Numbered from the stretch's first letter, positions 22,266 to 34,350 are shown. The stretch is 64,000 nt of DNA from Beta vulgaris subsp. vulgaris (GCF_026745355.1 NC_079207.1:11475625-11539624), one strand, 5' to 3'. Made by a program: numbers and translations. The notes: generated by a model not told the origin, from the letters alone.

Positions 22266-23247
22266 TTTTAATCATATTAATAACATTATAATTGCCTAAT
22301 TTTCAATTTTGCAGTTTGTCATATTTCAGATTCACGATTCTTGTTAAAATGCATCTATGACTGCTCTTCAAGTGAGTGTTAATATAAGACTAACATGAAG
22401 TGAGAACTCTTAAAATCATCATAAAGAGCAAAATTGACAGTCAGAGAAATCCCAAAGATAACCAAGACAATCTCCTGAAAAGAAACACAAAAAAAGAAAA
22501 AATAACTGAGATGGTAAAAAAAAAGCATCGAAGAGTATAACGAACTATATACCTCACTTCCCCCTCCTTTGAGTCTGAAAGCTCATAAGCTTCCAATTTT
22601 CGGTGCATCTTGTCTAATTTCAGGAGAAAATATTAAGGAAAAGCATCCAAGAGCGTAGTTCATTATTTTTATTATATTTTCCTAAATTTTAGTTTTGCAA
22701 TTTCTCATATTTCAGATTTATGATTGTTGTTAAAACACACTAATGCTTTTCAAGTGAGTGTTAGCATAAGACTAAGATTAAGTGAGAACTAAGACAATTC
22801 TGAATTTATAGGTTCACTGGAATTTCTTAGATATATGTATGAACTGCAAAGTGTTAAAATTAGATGGAAAAGTGTAATAACATGTCAATTTGAATTAACA
22901 CAACATCATAATTGTATCAAACTTAAAATTTACGGTTATTTCACCAAATACCCTTGACAAAAAAATGTATTCACCAAATACCCCAACTTTTTTCAAAATT
23001 CACCAGATACCCCTAACTATTAAAAATATTCATCGGATACCCCAAATTTATAAAAAAAAATGACCAATAATGCCCTTAATGACTAACGACGGTTAACTCT
23101 GTTAGTCATTAGTGTTAATTAACCCTAATTAACCCTAAAAATAACTAATTAACCTAAAAATCCTATTAACCCTAAGCCCCATCTCTCTCCCCTAACCCCC
23201 CCCCCCCCCCCCAACAACCCCAGCCCCACCAGCTACCAACCCCCTCC
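22266..23247. repeat. Spacer with dispersed direct repeats and a poly-C run
   Basis: Two direct copies of a ~115-bp segment (about 22300-22410 and 22680-22796) share TCATATTTCAGATT and CAAGTGAGTGTTA. Around 22935-23060 short 'ccaaataccc' words recur, and a run of about 17 C lies near 23196-23212 within C-rich DNA. No gene. Confidence 0.4.
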
Positions 23248-24081
23248 TGTAACACCCCGATAATTCTCTCTTTTCAGAAATACCTTTATAATATACAAGT
23301 AGAGAATTACCCAAGTATTATCGCCTGTGTGATAACGTATCGGCTTATTCTGAATTTTGCAGCGAAAAACATATAACTAACTTTAACCTCTTATTATATA
23401 TAAATAAATAAGTATTTAGAAATCAACGCTCTAAATGAGTCTTATTCAAACAAACTTAATAATTAATGTTCCTACTAAAGCAGGAAAAAAAAAAATACTA
23501 GTTACACATTCTCTCCATTCCAGATTCCCAATGTTGCACATCTGCAAATCTGTAAGTCAATGCTATACTGAATCTGCTCACTAAAATGGGTCATCACATG
23601 ATCAATAAGGCAAAGCCATGATCACAATCACAAACAAAGCACATAATCAGCAAAGCTGAGTACTTCATAGTAAAACATAAGCATTCCTAACATGATACTA
23701 AATAAATAATATGCGGGGATAAATAATAATATAATCATATAACATTGTGTAGATAACTTTAACTGAACTAAACTCTAAACATCTTTTTATTACTTAAATG
23801 GAATAGTTATTGGAACTGAGTTGTCTTATCTACTAATGCCTTCACCTACGAAGCCGAAATACGAGTGCTACTAGGCACTACAACGCATTTAAGATTGACC
23901 TGCGATATCGAGGAACTTTTGCTAACTGAAAAGGGATGGTGATCAATCCATCTCCTGTAAAAAGCCATGGGCTACCACCATGTACTCCAACTCTTAATGT
24001 CCAACTCTAGAGGTGTACCAGTCTAAAGTCTATAACTATCCTTGTTACACTTTACGTTATTTACATGTTATTACTTGTTGT

Positions 24082-24082
<1 letters not shown>

Positions 24083-24139
<57 letters not shown>
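24083..24139 (+). repeat. (CA)n microsatellite
   Basis: About 28 uninterrupted CA dinucleotides inside the diverged LTR copy. Confidence 0.95.
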
Positions 24140-24140
<1 letters not shown>

Positions 24141-24864
24141 GCAATCACAGAAATGTAAATCAATAAATCACAACTTATTTCTTTTATCTTAGGATTACAT
24201 AAGTGATCACAACTTACAATCCCAGATTACTTCCTTTTAATCTCAAACTTCTTATTTTGTTAAACCTAGCCAACAATAATCTTACCTTTTAAAAGGCATA
24301 ACTTATCAACTTATCAAATAAGGCCCACAGTCCTCATAAAGTAGTGAAAATAATACTTATAAGGGAACACATGAATAACATGATTCAATCTCTATAACAT
24401 ATATTAATTCCCCCATGTGAATTAATAAACAAAGTTCCATCCATATGCTTGCATCAATTAATCCATACAAACATAACAATCTTAACTCATAACAATTCTC
24501 AAAATCACATGTTTGCACGCAGGCATAAAATATTAAAACATGTAGAAATCAGTCATACTAGAAATCATATATTCATACATGATACTAAAATTTCTTTCTC
24601 CTTAAATCATGATACTAATCACATAGTGATGAAAATACTGCTGTATTTCATCAGAGTATTAGAGCCAGGAGAGTCTAGAATCAGATTTATGCTATTACTG
24701 ATGCTCATGGTGTGTGGAAGGATGATGCTGAGGGGTGGAAGAAGCTTTTATTGAGTATTATCAGAAGCTTCTGGGTACTAATCATGTTAATAGGAGACAT
24801 GTTTTGCAGCAAATTGTTTAGAATGGTCCTCTAATTACTGAAGAGCATAGAAGCATACTGAATG

Positions 24865-26380
24865 TGGTTGGCGTGTCGCACACCTATCAAAAGTAATTAC
24901 CTCACTAACTTCCTAACTATGTAGCAGAGCAAGTCAGGGTCGAATCCACAGGGACAAACGTATCAAACACTAGATATCTTGACTCAATTTAACTAAACGA
25001 GTGACAAACAATGATGAAAAGGGTGTTGACTAAGACTAACACTAAACTATGACAATATACTAGAACACACAAGATATAATCAATTAATTAAAACATCTAG
25101 AATTAAGCATCACCACTAGCATGACCAATACATGAATAATTTCCATCCCAAATAACATAATCAAGAATTCAAGAGGAGTAATGCACCCTATAATTACCAA
25201 AGATCTCTCCCGAGTACCAATGGCTACTCTAAACAAGCAATCAAACCTATTCCCATAGAATCATGCAAGAAAGAGGCATTAAGCATAGCATCACAATTAA
25301 ATTCCTAGCAATCCATCTAACTATTCCCATAGAAGATATTCATACCATTGATTGGATCAACAAAACCATCTAGATTCAATTCCCATTGAAAATAAGATAT
25401 ACGGAGTCAAATCAAAATCACTATCCCTAGTATGATAATGAGCATAAGAACAATCCAATCAAACAAGAACAATTGATCATATAAACTTGGGATTAATGGA
25501 GAATTCAATATTAAATCATTGCTAGGGTTTTACTTAACCCTAGATTAATGGACTACTCACACATAATTGAAATAACAAACAAATAATGAACAAATTAAAA
25601 GACATGATAATAATGAAAGGAAAGAAGAGATTAAGAAAACTTAGTCTTTACTTGAAGGAATCAAAGCGTAGTAATCAATGTTCAACAATGGAGTAAACTC
25701 AAAAGCTCTCTAAAAAGTTATAAAATGTATTCTCTAGTAAAAAGGCGTATTTTTTACTCTAAGAAAATAGTATTTATATGCTCTAAATGGCGCAACACGC
25801 GCTAAAACGGCCCAAAAGATCGTCTCGCCCGACCGGTCGGGCGGATTTCGCCCGGTCGGGCGGTCGTCAGGTCTGATGCTTCTTCGTCGCGCCTGGCCGG
25901 CGCCTTTCAGCATAATTATCCTTCGCCTCGCCCGACCGCCCGGGCGGATTTCGCCCGGTCGGGCCCACAAGTGCAGCTGGCTTGGTTCCTTAAACTTCGA
26001 AAATATGCTAAGTAAGGTTCGCCCGACCGCCCGGGCAGATTTCGCGCCGGTCGGCGCGGGAGCAATTTCTCTTGGAACTTCAGCGTTCGATTTCTGACTA
26101 AGTAAGACTCGCCCGACCACCCGGGCAGATGTCGCCCGGTCGGGCGGTCATCAGGTTTTTAGCCAAATGTGAGATTTTCGCGCGTCCCGACTTCATGTCT
26201 CATGTAGCGATATCAAGGATTAGGAAATGCACCAAAATATGATTTTCTACAAAAGTCAATCTGAAAACACAACCACACTACAAGACACACATTAGTACTA
26301 AAAAGGGCTCCAAAGAGCGCAATTAATACCAATAATTCAAGGGGAACGGGGGTAAAATTCTATATAAAATAGACACATCA
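24865..26380. mobile_element. LTR-like element with 5-bp target duplication GAATG
   Basis: It starts TGGTTGGCGTGTCGCAC and ends ATAGACACATCA. GAATG lies on both sides (24860-24864, 26381-26385), and removing it restores the LINE frame (...RSILN / NAPYTAEDVK...). 1,516 bp with no retroviral domain, so a solo LTR or small non-autonomous element. It contains AGGGTCGAATCCACAGGGA near 24935 and, at about 25820-26150, four GC-rich palindromic blocks around CGCCCGACCGCCCGGGCG. The frames on both strands at 25734-26120 are read-throughs of these palindromes. Confidence 0.75.
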
Positions 26381-28441
26381 GAATGCTCCTTATACAGCAG
26401 AGGATGTGAAGGCTACTATATTCTCTATCCCTGGCAATAAAGCTCCTGGGCCAAATGGATTTGGGGCCCATTTTTATAGAGATAACTGGGATTTAGTTGG
26501 CAATGAGGTAACAGCAGCAATTCTGGATTTTTTCACACATAAGAAGCTGCTCAAGGAGCTGAACTCTACAGTGATTACTCTCATTCCAAAGAGTAAATGC
26601 CCTACCACTGTAAGTGATTTCAGGCCTATCTCATGTTTTTATATTTTGTATAAATGTATCACCAAGATTCTCTGCAATAGATTGAGAGAAGTGCTACCAG
26701 ATATCATTGCTGAGAATCAGGGAGGGTTTATCCATGGAAGATATATTGTGCATAACATCATGGTTGTTCAGGATATGGTGAAGCACTATGGTAGGAAATC
26801 AGCTAAACCTAGTTGCTTAATTAAACTTGATCTCTAGAAAGCTTATGATACTGTTGATTGGATGTTTCTACAAGAAATGCTCACTCATTTAGGTTTTCCT
26901 AACCATTTCATTGTGATGATTATGGAATGTGTTACAACTCCAAAGTTTTCCTTGATGATTAATGGAGCCATGAAAGGTTACTTTGGTTCAACAAGAGGAT
27001 TAAGACAGGGAGACCCTATGTCTCCTCTACTTTTTGTCATTTGTATGGAGTACCTGTCTAGGGTGCTGGGGAAGATGAGCCAACTGGAGCAATTTCATTT
27101 TCACCATAAATGTCAAGGCATTAATCTCACTCATCTCTGCTTTGCAGATGATCTCATCTTATGTAGTAAAGGTGATTTCCCATCTGTATATCTATTATTG
27201 CAAGCTTTCAAGCTGTTTTCTGATCATCTGGTCTGAAAGCTAATGTGAGGAAGTCTGAATTTTATTGCTGTGCTATGAATGAGGAGGAGATTCAAAGAAT
27301 TGTTCATGTGTCAGGGCTGCAAAGAAGCTATCTGCCTTTCAGATATCTAGGTGTCCCTGTATGCTCAAAAAGGATCTCTAATAGTCAATGTGAAATATTA
27401 GTTGAGAAAATGGCTGCCAGGATTAAGATGTGGAGTTCAAGACATCTTTCCTACATAGCAAGATTGCAACTGATTAATTCAGTTCTTATGAGCCTACATG
27501 TATACTGGGCTCAGGTGTATGTGCTTCCAAAACAAGTTCTGCAAAGCATTGAAAAAATCTGCAGAGCCTTTCTTTGGTCTGGGAATACCTATACAACCAA
27601 GTCAGGCAACATTGTTTGGGAGAGAACTTGTAGAAGCAAAGCTCATGGTGGGCTTGGGTTTAGAAATATCCATGGTTGGGATGTGGCTATGGGGAAGTAT
27701 GTTTGGGTTGTGGCTCAACATGCTGAGAATCTTTGGGTGAAATGGATTCAAGTTGTGTATCTGATGGATGCAGATTGGTGGAATTACTCTCCAAGAACCA
27801 GTGGCAGCTGGTATTGGAGGCAAATATGTGCAACTAAACAAACATTGCAGCAGTATTTTAGTAGGGAAGAATTCTATTCTATGAATACTTACTCTACTAA
27901 AAAAGTATGCCTTAAGATGATGGAGCAGCTGGAGCTGCATGTTCATTGGGATCATATGGTTTGGAATAGGATTAACACTCCAAAGCACATGTTCATATCA
28001 TGGCTAGCTATTCAGACTAGACTATGCACAAAAGAGAAATTAGCTCAGTTTGGTGCCAGCAACTCAAATACCTGCAGTATATGTGATAATGATGTGGAAT
28101 CCCATGCTCACTTATTCTTTAAGTGTGAATTTAATAGAAGGCTAGTGAGTGAAATTAAAGAGTGGATGGGGATTACAACTGGAACTACTGATCTGGTTCG
28201 CCTACAGCAATGGATTCAGCATAGCTAGAAGACAAAGTTTAGGAGGAATGTGTGGTATGCTAGCGTTGCTGCTGCAATATACTTCACATGGCAATGTAGA
28301 AATAAGGCTTATTGGACTCAAACTGTTCCTAATCCTATGCATGCTTTTAATTGTGTCAAACAAATTGTTAAGCAAAGAGTAATAGCTGTTATGCCACATA
28401 AAGTTTCTAGTGTTGATCAGAATTGGTTTGTAAGATTGTAA
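26381..28441 (+). pseudogene. LINE ORF2: reverse transcriptase to zf-RVT, inactivated
   Basis: Reverse transcriptase motifs in order: IFSIPGNKAPGPNGFGAHFY, ITLIPKSKCPTTVSDFRPIS, LDL-stop-KAYDTVDW (palm A), STRGLRQGDPMSPLLF, and LCFADDLILCSKGDF with the catalytic Asp pair (~27145). Then LPFRYLGVPV, the connection domain, TPKHMFISWLAIQTR and CSICDNDVESHAHLFFKC of the zf-RVT (~27980-28130). The end is NKAYWTQTVPNP...NWFVRL, stop at 28439-28441. Lesions: TAG at ~26835 within palm A, a 1-base loss near 27225 and TAG at 28226-28228. The endonuclease domain is missing. Not functional. Confidence 0.88.
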
Positions 28442-28570
28442 TGGATAGTCTTTGTTACTCCTCTAGGCTTAGGGGTCCAACCTAGTTGGTTCGCTTTGCC
28501 TTGAGAGTGTTGGATGTACTGTGTTTGAGCAATAATAATATTACACTTACTTATCAAAAAAATCACATAG

Positions 28571-29735
28571 CACAAAGGTATGTACGTACCTTGTGTAGAC
28601 AAATTGAGAGGCCACTATTCTACTCTTAAAGTTGCCTAGGAAATAATCTCTGCCTAACAAAATACAAACCATTGGTAAATCAATATACCAATAAATTTAC
28701 AGCAATAAAACATCACTTAAAAACGTGTCAAAACCTTTTATAAAATTCTTTTGACACCAAAGATTAAATATTTCAAACCCTAAAATATGGTACACCTAAA
28801 ATAGGCTTTTTAAACCTCAAAAATCAAGACTTTAATATTTTAATCTCATCTTGAACATAAAATATTAAATCTGAAATTCTTTTGCTTAATAATATGAAAC
28901 ATATAATCTGAAACAATTAAAGATACAATCTTTAAACAATAATTTATCAAAATAATACTTAGAAATATTAAATCAATATTTATGAAATCAATATATAAGA
29001 AAATGAGGAAAATAATCAAAATAAAAAGGAAGAAAAAGAGTGAAATACCGAAATCGCGAGTGAAATATGGCAGCAAAATAGCGAAACTTGCAGAGGCCAT
29101 AACTGATACAAGAATAATCGGAATCGAGTGATTCTTGAGCCTAAGTTCAATAACTTCTCGAGATCTACAATTTCTAAGAAGTAAGTTTTGGCTAAAAATA
29201 AACGGAACTATGAGAAATCTGAACAATCATATTCGGGTGAGAGAAAAAAAAAACGAGTGAAGGGAGGGAAAGAAAACCGTGAGGAGAGAGAGAATAGAGA
29301 GGGCTGAAATTCTTGAATGTGCAGAGAGAGAAAATAAATCTTTGTGTGGGATAAAATAATTGGATATTAAAATATTTATATGGAGGCTTCCTTTTGGGGT
29401 TAGGAAAAAAGAGATTGGGCTCATTTAAAATTGACGATGAATAGGATAAATAAAATAGAACTCCTATCATTAATATGACTCCTTTTCCTTATCCATTTAG
29501 GATTTTGGGTTCCTCAAGTCCATTAGACTTCTTTTCCAATATAAATTAGTATTTAAAACTTTTATCAAAGCATGCTTAATTAAAATATTTTTAACTTTCT
29601 TAAATCCTTAAAATAATTTCATTTGACTTTTAAAATAGTCAACTCTTTTAAATAATCAAATCATTTAAAACTAAATTATGTTTAAATCTAAATATATAAA
29701 TACTAAAATATATTTATAAAATCCTTTAAAATTAT
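28571..29735. other. 3' part of the second TGTAACACCCCG LTR copy
   Basis: Continues the LTR family after the LINE: GGTATGTACGTACC near 28577, CCGAAATCGCGAGTGAAAT near 29050 and GCAGAGGCCATAACTGATA near 29090 match 9325, 9858 and 9900 of the solo LTR. Minus-strand frames here are not conserved as coding between the two copies. Confidence 0.6.
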
Positions 29736-29929
29736 TTATAAAGTCCGAATTGAAAATACATCCCTAATTCTAATTGCATTAGGTTAATTACTTAAATATG
29801 TTACTATAGTAAGTATTTCATCTTATACGTTACTCTAATATAGAGTTGAATTTTTTTATAAATGGATCTTTTTTTAAAGTATTTTTTAAATAATCCCCAA
29901 TGGTACAACAAGTATTATTTATCAAAATA

Positions 29930-30211
29930 CTCCCTCCGTTTCCTAAAGATCTTCCCACTTACTGTTCCTACAGATACCAAGGATAATCAAGTTGTGTGGG
30001 GCATGGTGTGAGTAAAGTAGGAGAGAGAAATGGGTTAAGATAAATAAACAAATAAAAAGGGGTTAAAGTAGGAGAGAGAAAGGGAGTAAAATTGAATTAA
30101 TAATGTAATGGTGGACCATATGATAGTGACATGAGAGGGTAAATAGGGAAATTTGTTTTGCCAAATAAGGAATAAAGCAAAAGTGGGAAGATCTTTAGGA
30201 AACAGAGGGAG
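29930..30211. mobile_element. Stowaway MITE
   Basis: CTCCCTCCGTTTCCTAAAGA at the left and TCTTTAGGAAACAGAGGGAG at the right are near-perfect inverted repeats. TA is present at 29928-29929 and 30212-30213. 282 bp, no ORF. The interior matches the MITE at 12102-12420. Confidence 0.93.
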
Positions 30212-30551
30212 TATATGTCAAGAGTTATAATTGATTTACTACAAATTAAGTATTTTATTGTAAATCAAACTCTATTATTTCTTCATCGTGTACGTTATAT
30301 ATGTAATTTTTTTTTTTACCAATTTAGAACTCTATTTCTTTCAAAAATAATGGCATCAAACTTAGTAAGCGCCACAAATATCGTCCAAATTTCACCTCCC
30401 TGTTTGAGCGTACTTTTCTTTGTAAAAAAAATGTAAGCTTTAATTACCAAACAGAAACCCAAAACAAGGCACCCCAAAACAATACAACCTATAGTAATGC
30501 TAGTGCAGGCTACTAGCATCACTCAGCCATCCTACTCCAAAGAACTATACA

Positions 30552-31045
30552 TCTATATAAATATATTAAAAGACGTTCCTATCAAAGGAACGGTGTCACA
30601 TGACACTCTCCAATATATATGTCATGTGAGACTCTTTTCAAAATTTTAATACACGTATTTATGATCTCATTTAAAAATATTAACATGTAACTATTAGGAA
30701 TTGAACGCATGACTTTTGAAATAAAATGTGAGAGTTCAACCATCAATCCACTACATTTCAATGTTTAATATTTCAAAGTTAAACATAGTAAAGTCTTATT
30801 ATTATATGTAACTATAAAGATATAAACAAGCTTCTAATATCTAATAATTTTATTAAGGTATTAACATTCTCTTATCTCAATCCCCTTGAAATTGTTAGTT
30901 TTATCATGCCATAATTATGTCTATTTTCCGATTTCATACTAGATAGAAAATAACGAAAAGCTAATAAAATCAATTACAAAACTTTAAATAATAATATATT
31001 TGATAATTATAGCTAACTCGGGTATCGCCAGAGTCAAAATACTAG
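30552..31045 (+). mobile_element. Non-autonomous Helitron
   Basis: It begins TCTATATAAATATATTAAAA after a host A (30551) and ends with a short imperfect stem (ACTC...GAGT), then CAAAATACTAG before a host T (31046): 5'-TC, 3'-CTAG, insertion between A and T with no target duplication, the Helitron signature. 494 bp without an ORF. The same start (ATATATTAAAAGACG) is seen in the element at 62472-62736. It sits within the stop codon region of the LINE on the opposite strand. Confidence 0.75.
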
Positions 31046-31483
31046 TTATCCAATTAAATGTTGCAGCCAAAACCTATCCTCATTAGACCATTTAACATCC
31101 ACACAACTTTGGATTCTACAAATTATATCAATTTGAATGTCCCTAACTACTAGTTCAGGTCTTCCGACAGCATCATGCCTGAGAACATGATTTCTACACC
31201 TCCAAATGTGATAAGCAAGAGTACCTACTGTGGCATAACACGCCTTTTGTTTCGTTTTCTGTCTGAATTTTCTTCCCCATCTTTTCCAGCTAATGTAGAG
31301 ACTTTCCTGACCGTACTCTATATTCCAATCTATAGCTTGACAAATGCTACTGCTCACATGACATCTGAAAAACAAATGACTACATGATTCAGGAGCATCT
31401 CTGCATACCAAACACAGATCATCATAACACACCCTAGTAGCCATCAGTCTATCATTTGTCTTCAATTTTCCAAGCATCAACAA
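31046..31483 (-). pseudogene. LINE ORF2 zf-RVT C-terminal fragment
   Basis: An open minus-strand frame starts MLMLGKLKTNDRLMATR and contains CLVCRDAPESCSHLFFRC, the Cys/His cluster of the plant zf-RVT domain, then AYHIWRCRNHVLRHDA and WLQHLIG with a stop exactly at the Helitron junction (31046-31048). The frame is intact over this exon-sized piece, but reverse transcriptase upstream is destroyed. Confidence 0.8.
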
Positions 31484-32324
31484 CCATGCTATAAAGGAGT
31501 CCTTAGGTTGGTTAAATTGATTCCAAACCCAATAGTTTCAACCCACTTTATGTTGTTGTCCTTGTAACCATTTATACCCTTCTTTCACACTATAGTTTTT
31601 AGAGCCATCAAGCCAATACTTGCCATTGTAACCACTTTTAAATTTTGTTCTATATTCTACAAATTGATTTCCACACCCAACTAGTAGAGGAAGGAGCTTC
31701 ATGCTCCCACCAGTGTTCCTTAATATATATATAAATACAATGAACCCATTTGATCCACAACACATCCTCCTTTTGTGTCATCTGCCACACATACTTGCCT
31801 ATAGTGGAATTATTCCAAGCACATCAATCCTTCACTCCCAACCCACCATACACCTTGGGTCTACAAATGGAATCCCAAGCCACATACATGAGGTCTCTTA
31901 TTCAGAGTCACTTTACCTTCTCATAAGAATGCTCTACAAATTTCAATAATTCTCTGAACAACACTTTTTGGAAGAATGAACACTTGAGCACAGTATGAAT
32001 ATTGCATGCTTATCAGGACAACATTAAGAAGAATAGCTTTGGCTGCATAGGAGATATGTCCCATACTCCAGCACATCACTCTCTTTCAAATTCTATCAAT
32101 TAAACTATCACATTCAGCCTTACCAATTCTCTTAGAAATAATTGGTACCCCCAAGATATCTAAAAGGAAACATTCCTCTTTTAATTTTAGTAATCTGAAA
32201 TATTATTTATTGAAGGCTTTCTGCCACATTCCCATAGAATATATCTGATTTTTCAGGACTTGCATTAAGACCAGAAGCTTGAGCAAAAGCTTTCAATGTT
32301 CTCACTAGCAGCATGAACAAGGGA

Positions 32325-32743
32325 AAACTAAGTTGTTACTAACTCCCCTAATGTCAAATAAAAACCTAACTACCTACCTAAACTAGTCAAGTGGGAAGAA
32401 AGGGTTGAACCACAAGGATCAGAGCTCTCACTAAAATAGAATCGCTAAGTGTAAGCTAAGTCGAAGAAATCGTCAAGTTTTGGTTCAACTTAGGGTATAA
32501 ACTATTGAAATTAAATTAGAAAACGCACTAGGAATGAGAAAACACCACAATCATAATTCACATCCAAGAACCAAGTAGAGATAAGGGGGTTGATGTGTAT
32601 TGGGGATATGCAAATGGATTAAACAAATGTAAACAGCTCTAAAAATCGTTGTTAGGGAGTTTAGAGTCCTAAATTAATACCAATTATCAAGCGATGTGTA
32701 TCAACTAATCAATCAATCATGAAGGTCAACCACATAAAAGTAA
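32325..32743. other. Non-coding, resembles the LTR-like element at 24.9 kb
   Basis: Includes 'gggttgaaccacaagga' near 32405, comparable to 'gggtcgaatccacaggga' near 24940, and similar 'gtgtatcaactaatc' wording. This may be a diverged fragment of the same LTR-like family, but boundaries and duplication were not found. Confidence 0.3.
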
Positions 32744-33059
32744 CTGAACTTCTATTCGTTGCCCAAAAACTACTTAAAATCGCCCAAACCTATATGTGAA
32801 GGGACTATTATGCCCTTGTTGTTTTTTTACCAATCTTACTTTACTTCAGCATTTTACCATTTTACCATTTTACTTTACTTTATCATTTGAATTTTTTTAC
32901 TTCATTTCAAATTTACTTCAACTCTCACTTCTCTCTAAAATTACCACCACTCCTCGCCACCATCGACCTCCAACCAAACGCAGCACGAACGCCATTAACA
33001 CCGAAAAATTTCGTCTTCTTCAGAAGAGGTGCTTTTTTTAACCGTTTCAAAATAATGAT

Positions 33060-33285
33060 CGTTTGGCCAGAACGTGTGCCCCATGGGCGGAACGTTTACT
33101 CAGGACGTTGCATCCATGGGGCGAACGTTAAGCCAGAACGTTCGCCCCATGGATCCAACGTCCTGACCAAACGTTCCGCCTATGGGGCGAACGTTCGGGC
33201 CAAACGTTCGCCGTATGGATGCAACGTCCTGGCCGAAAACGTTGCGCCCATGGGGCGAACGTTCTGGCCAAACGCTCGCTTAGTT
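33060..33285. repeat. Palindromic AACGTTC/CCATGG array
   Basis: Alternating palindromic words AACGTT, CCATGG and TGGCCA are arranged so that most of the stretch can fold on itself in units of roughly 35 bp. The open frame across it (repeating '.HGANV...RSPHG') is a consequence of the repeat, not a gene. Confidence 0.75.
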
Positions 33286-33433
33286 TTTTACATAACCTTT
33301 ATTTTATATTATGTGATGTTAAATTCAATTAGATATTAAATATATAATAAAAAAATTATAATAAGATTAATTTGGTTAAAGTATCGTTTGAATATTCTGA
33401 TTTTTTTGTAATTAATGATTTTTTTTTTCCAGG

Positions 33434-34344
33434 AGCGTGTTAGTGATGGGATGAGTTATAATCAATATTTCGGCAATTGTCCTGAATTTTATACTCGTGA
33501 TGATGTTGTCGAGTGGTGTAGAAAGATTGCTCTTGGGTTAGGTTTTTTCTTGACGATTACCAATCTCAAAAAGAATTATCAACTTCTAGATTGTGATCGT
33601 GGCAAGAAAAAAGAGCTTCGTGATTTCAGTTCAGCAATCAGGAGAAAAACGAAGAGAAAAGCATGTGGTTGTCAATTTCGGTTATTCCTTGTCCCAAAGA
33701 TTAACTTTTCGTATTGGGTTGTCGAGACTAGGGCAGAACATGGGTTTCATAATCACCCAATGATGTTATACCAGAGGGTCATCGACATATTATTAGCGGT
33801 CTCAGCCCCGGTGCGAAGAAGTTAGTTGGAGAACTAACTGCAGCTCATGTGAAAAAGGTGCATTTCCGTCTTTGAAGCCTAACATGAGGCACATCTACAA
33901 TTGTAGAGATGTGTTAAAAAGGGTGAGATCAGAAGGCAGAAATGCAGCTCAGGAGTTTCTTCTTCAGGCTGTTCAAAGTAATTATCTGTGTTGGCTTGAT
34001 TCGGACGAGACTGGTAGGGTGACGCATACATTCATTGCACACCTGACGTCCGTCAATTTAGTCCGTACGTATCCGCATGTGATTCACATTAATGCAACAT
34101 ACAAGACAAACAGATACTTGTATCCTTTGGTGGAGATTGTTGGTGTCACACCAACCAACAAGAATTTTCTTGCTACATGGGTTTTGCTGCAGCATGAGGA
34201 TTCTGAGAGTTATCGCTGGATGTTGTCGACACTGAAAAACCTCATTGGCAGTGTGGCGCCAAATGCCATTGTGACTGATCGAGATCCGGCTTTGTGCAAA
34301 TATATCTTGGAGGTTTTCCCTATCTCTAGTGGAAAAAACTTCAT
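33434..34344 (+). pseudogene. MULE/FAR1-type transposase fragment
   Basis: It follows a TTTTTTTTCCAG acceptor at 33422-33433. The first part, with DDVVEWCRKIALGLGFFL, KRKACGCQFRLFL and ETRAEHGFHNHP, is a FAR1-type DNA-binding region (C...C...HNH). After two small frameshifts (about 33780 and 33862) comes the transposase core: HVIHINATYKTNRYLYPLVE, FLATWVLLQHED, and NAIVTDRDPALCKYILEVFP. The usual Asp before 'ATYKTN' is Asn here, explicable by one G-to-A change, while the second Asp (VTDRD) remains. It ends abruptly at ICHL near 34350; the C-terminal half and SWIM finger are absent. Confidence 0.8.
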
Positions 34345-34350
34345 CTGTCA

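Larger units (their letters stand above)
24627..28560 (+). mobile_element. 5'-truncated L1-type LINE with nested LTR-like insertion
   Basis: A target duplication AATCACATAG is present at 24617-24626 and directly after an A-rich tail at 28561-28570. The element starts inside ORF2, in the linker ahead of reverse transcriptase (DENTAVFHQSIRARR), and runs through the RT, connection and zf-RVT domains to a tail ending CACTTACTTATCAAAAAAA. It is closely related in protein sequence to the LINE at 51262-56127. An unrelated TG...CA element occupies 24865-26380. Confidence 0.85.
23248..29735. mobile_element. Second copy of the TGTAACACCCCG LTR family, heavily interrupted
   Basis: It starts TGTAACACCCCGATAATT as at 8528, and shares GAGAATTACCCA, TATCGCC.GTGTGATAACG and, after the insertions, CCGAAATCGCGAGTGAAAT and GCAGAGGCCATAACTGATA with the solo LTR at 8528-10550. 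Homology is last clear at AATCCTTTAAAA near 29731; the GGGGGATTACA end is absent, so the 3' edge is truncated or diverged and no target duplication could be read. It contains a LINE (24627-28560) and a (CA)n run. It also has extra unique sequence around 23500-24080 not present in the first copy. Confidence 0.65.
30430..32320 (-). mobile_element. 5'-truncated L1-type LINE remnant, cut by a Helitron
   Basis: On the minus strand from about 32300: degenerate connection-region peptides (ILGVPIISKRIGKAEC, LPKSVVQRIIEICRAFL), then PYKW-type residues, then the zf-RVT segment 31046-31483. The 3' UTR continues on the far side of the Helitron (30430-30551). Many stops and frameshifts disrupt the part before 31500, so it is old. 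The 3' tail lies near 30430; a target duplication was not resolved. Confidence 0.7.

Noticed and set aside
25734..26120. Frames on both strands in the LTR-like element
   Set aside because: They result from palindromic GC blocks lacking stop codons; no domain.
32887..33339. 150-codon plus-strand frame
   Set aside because: More than half is the translated AACGTTC/CCATGG palindrome array; no start context or splice logic.
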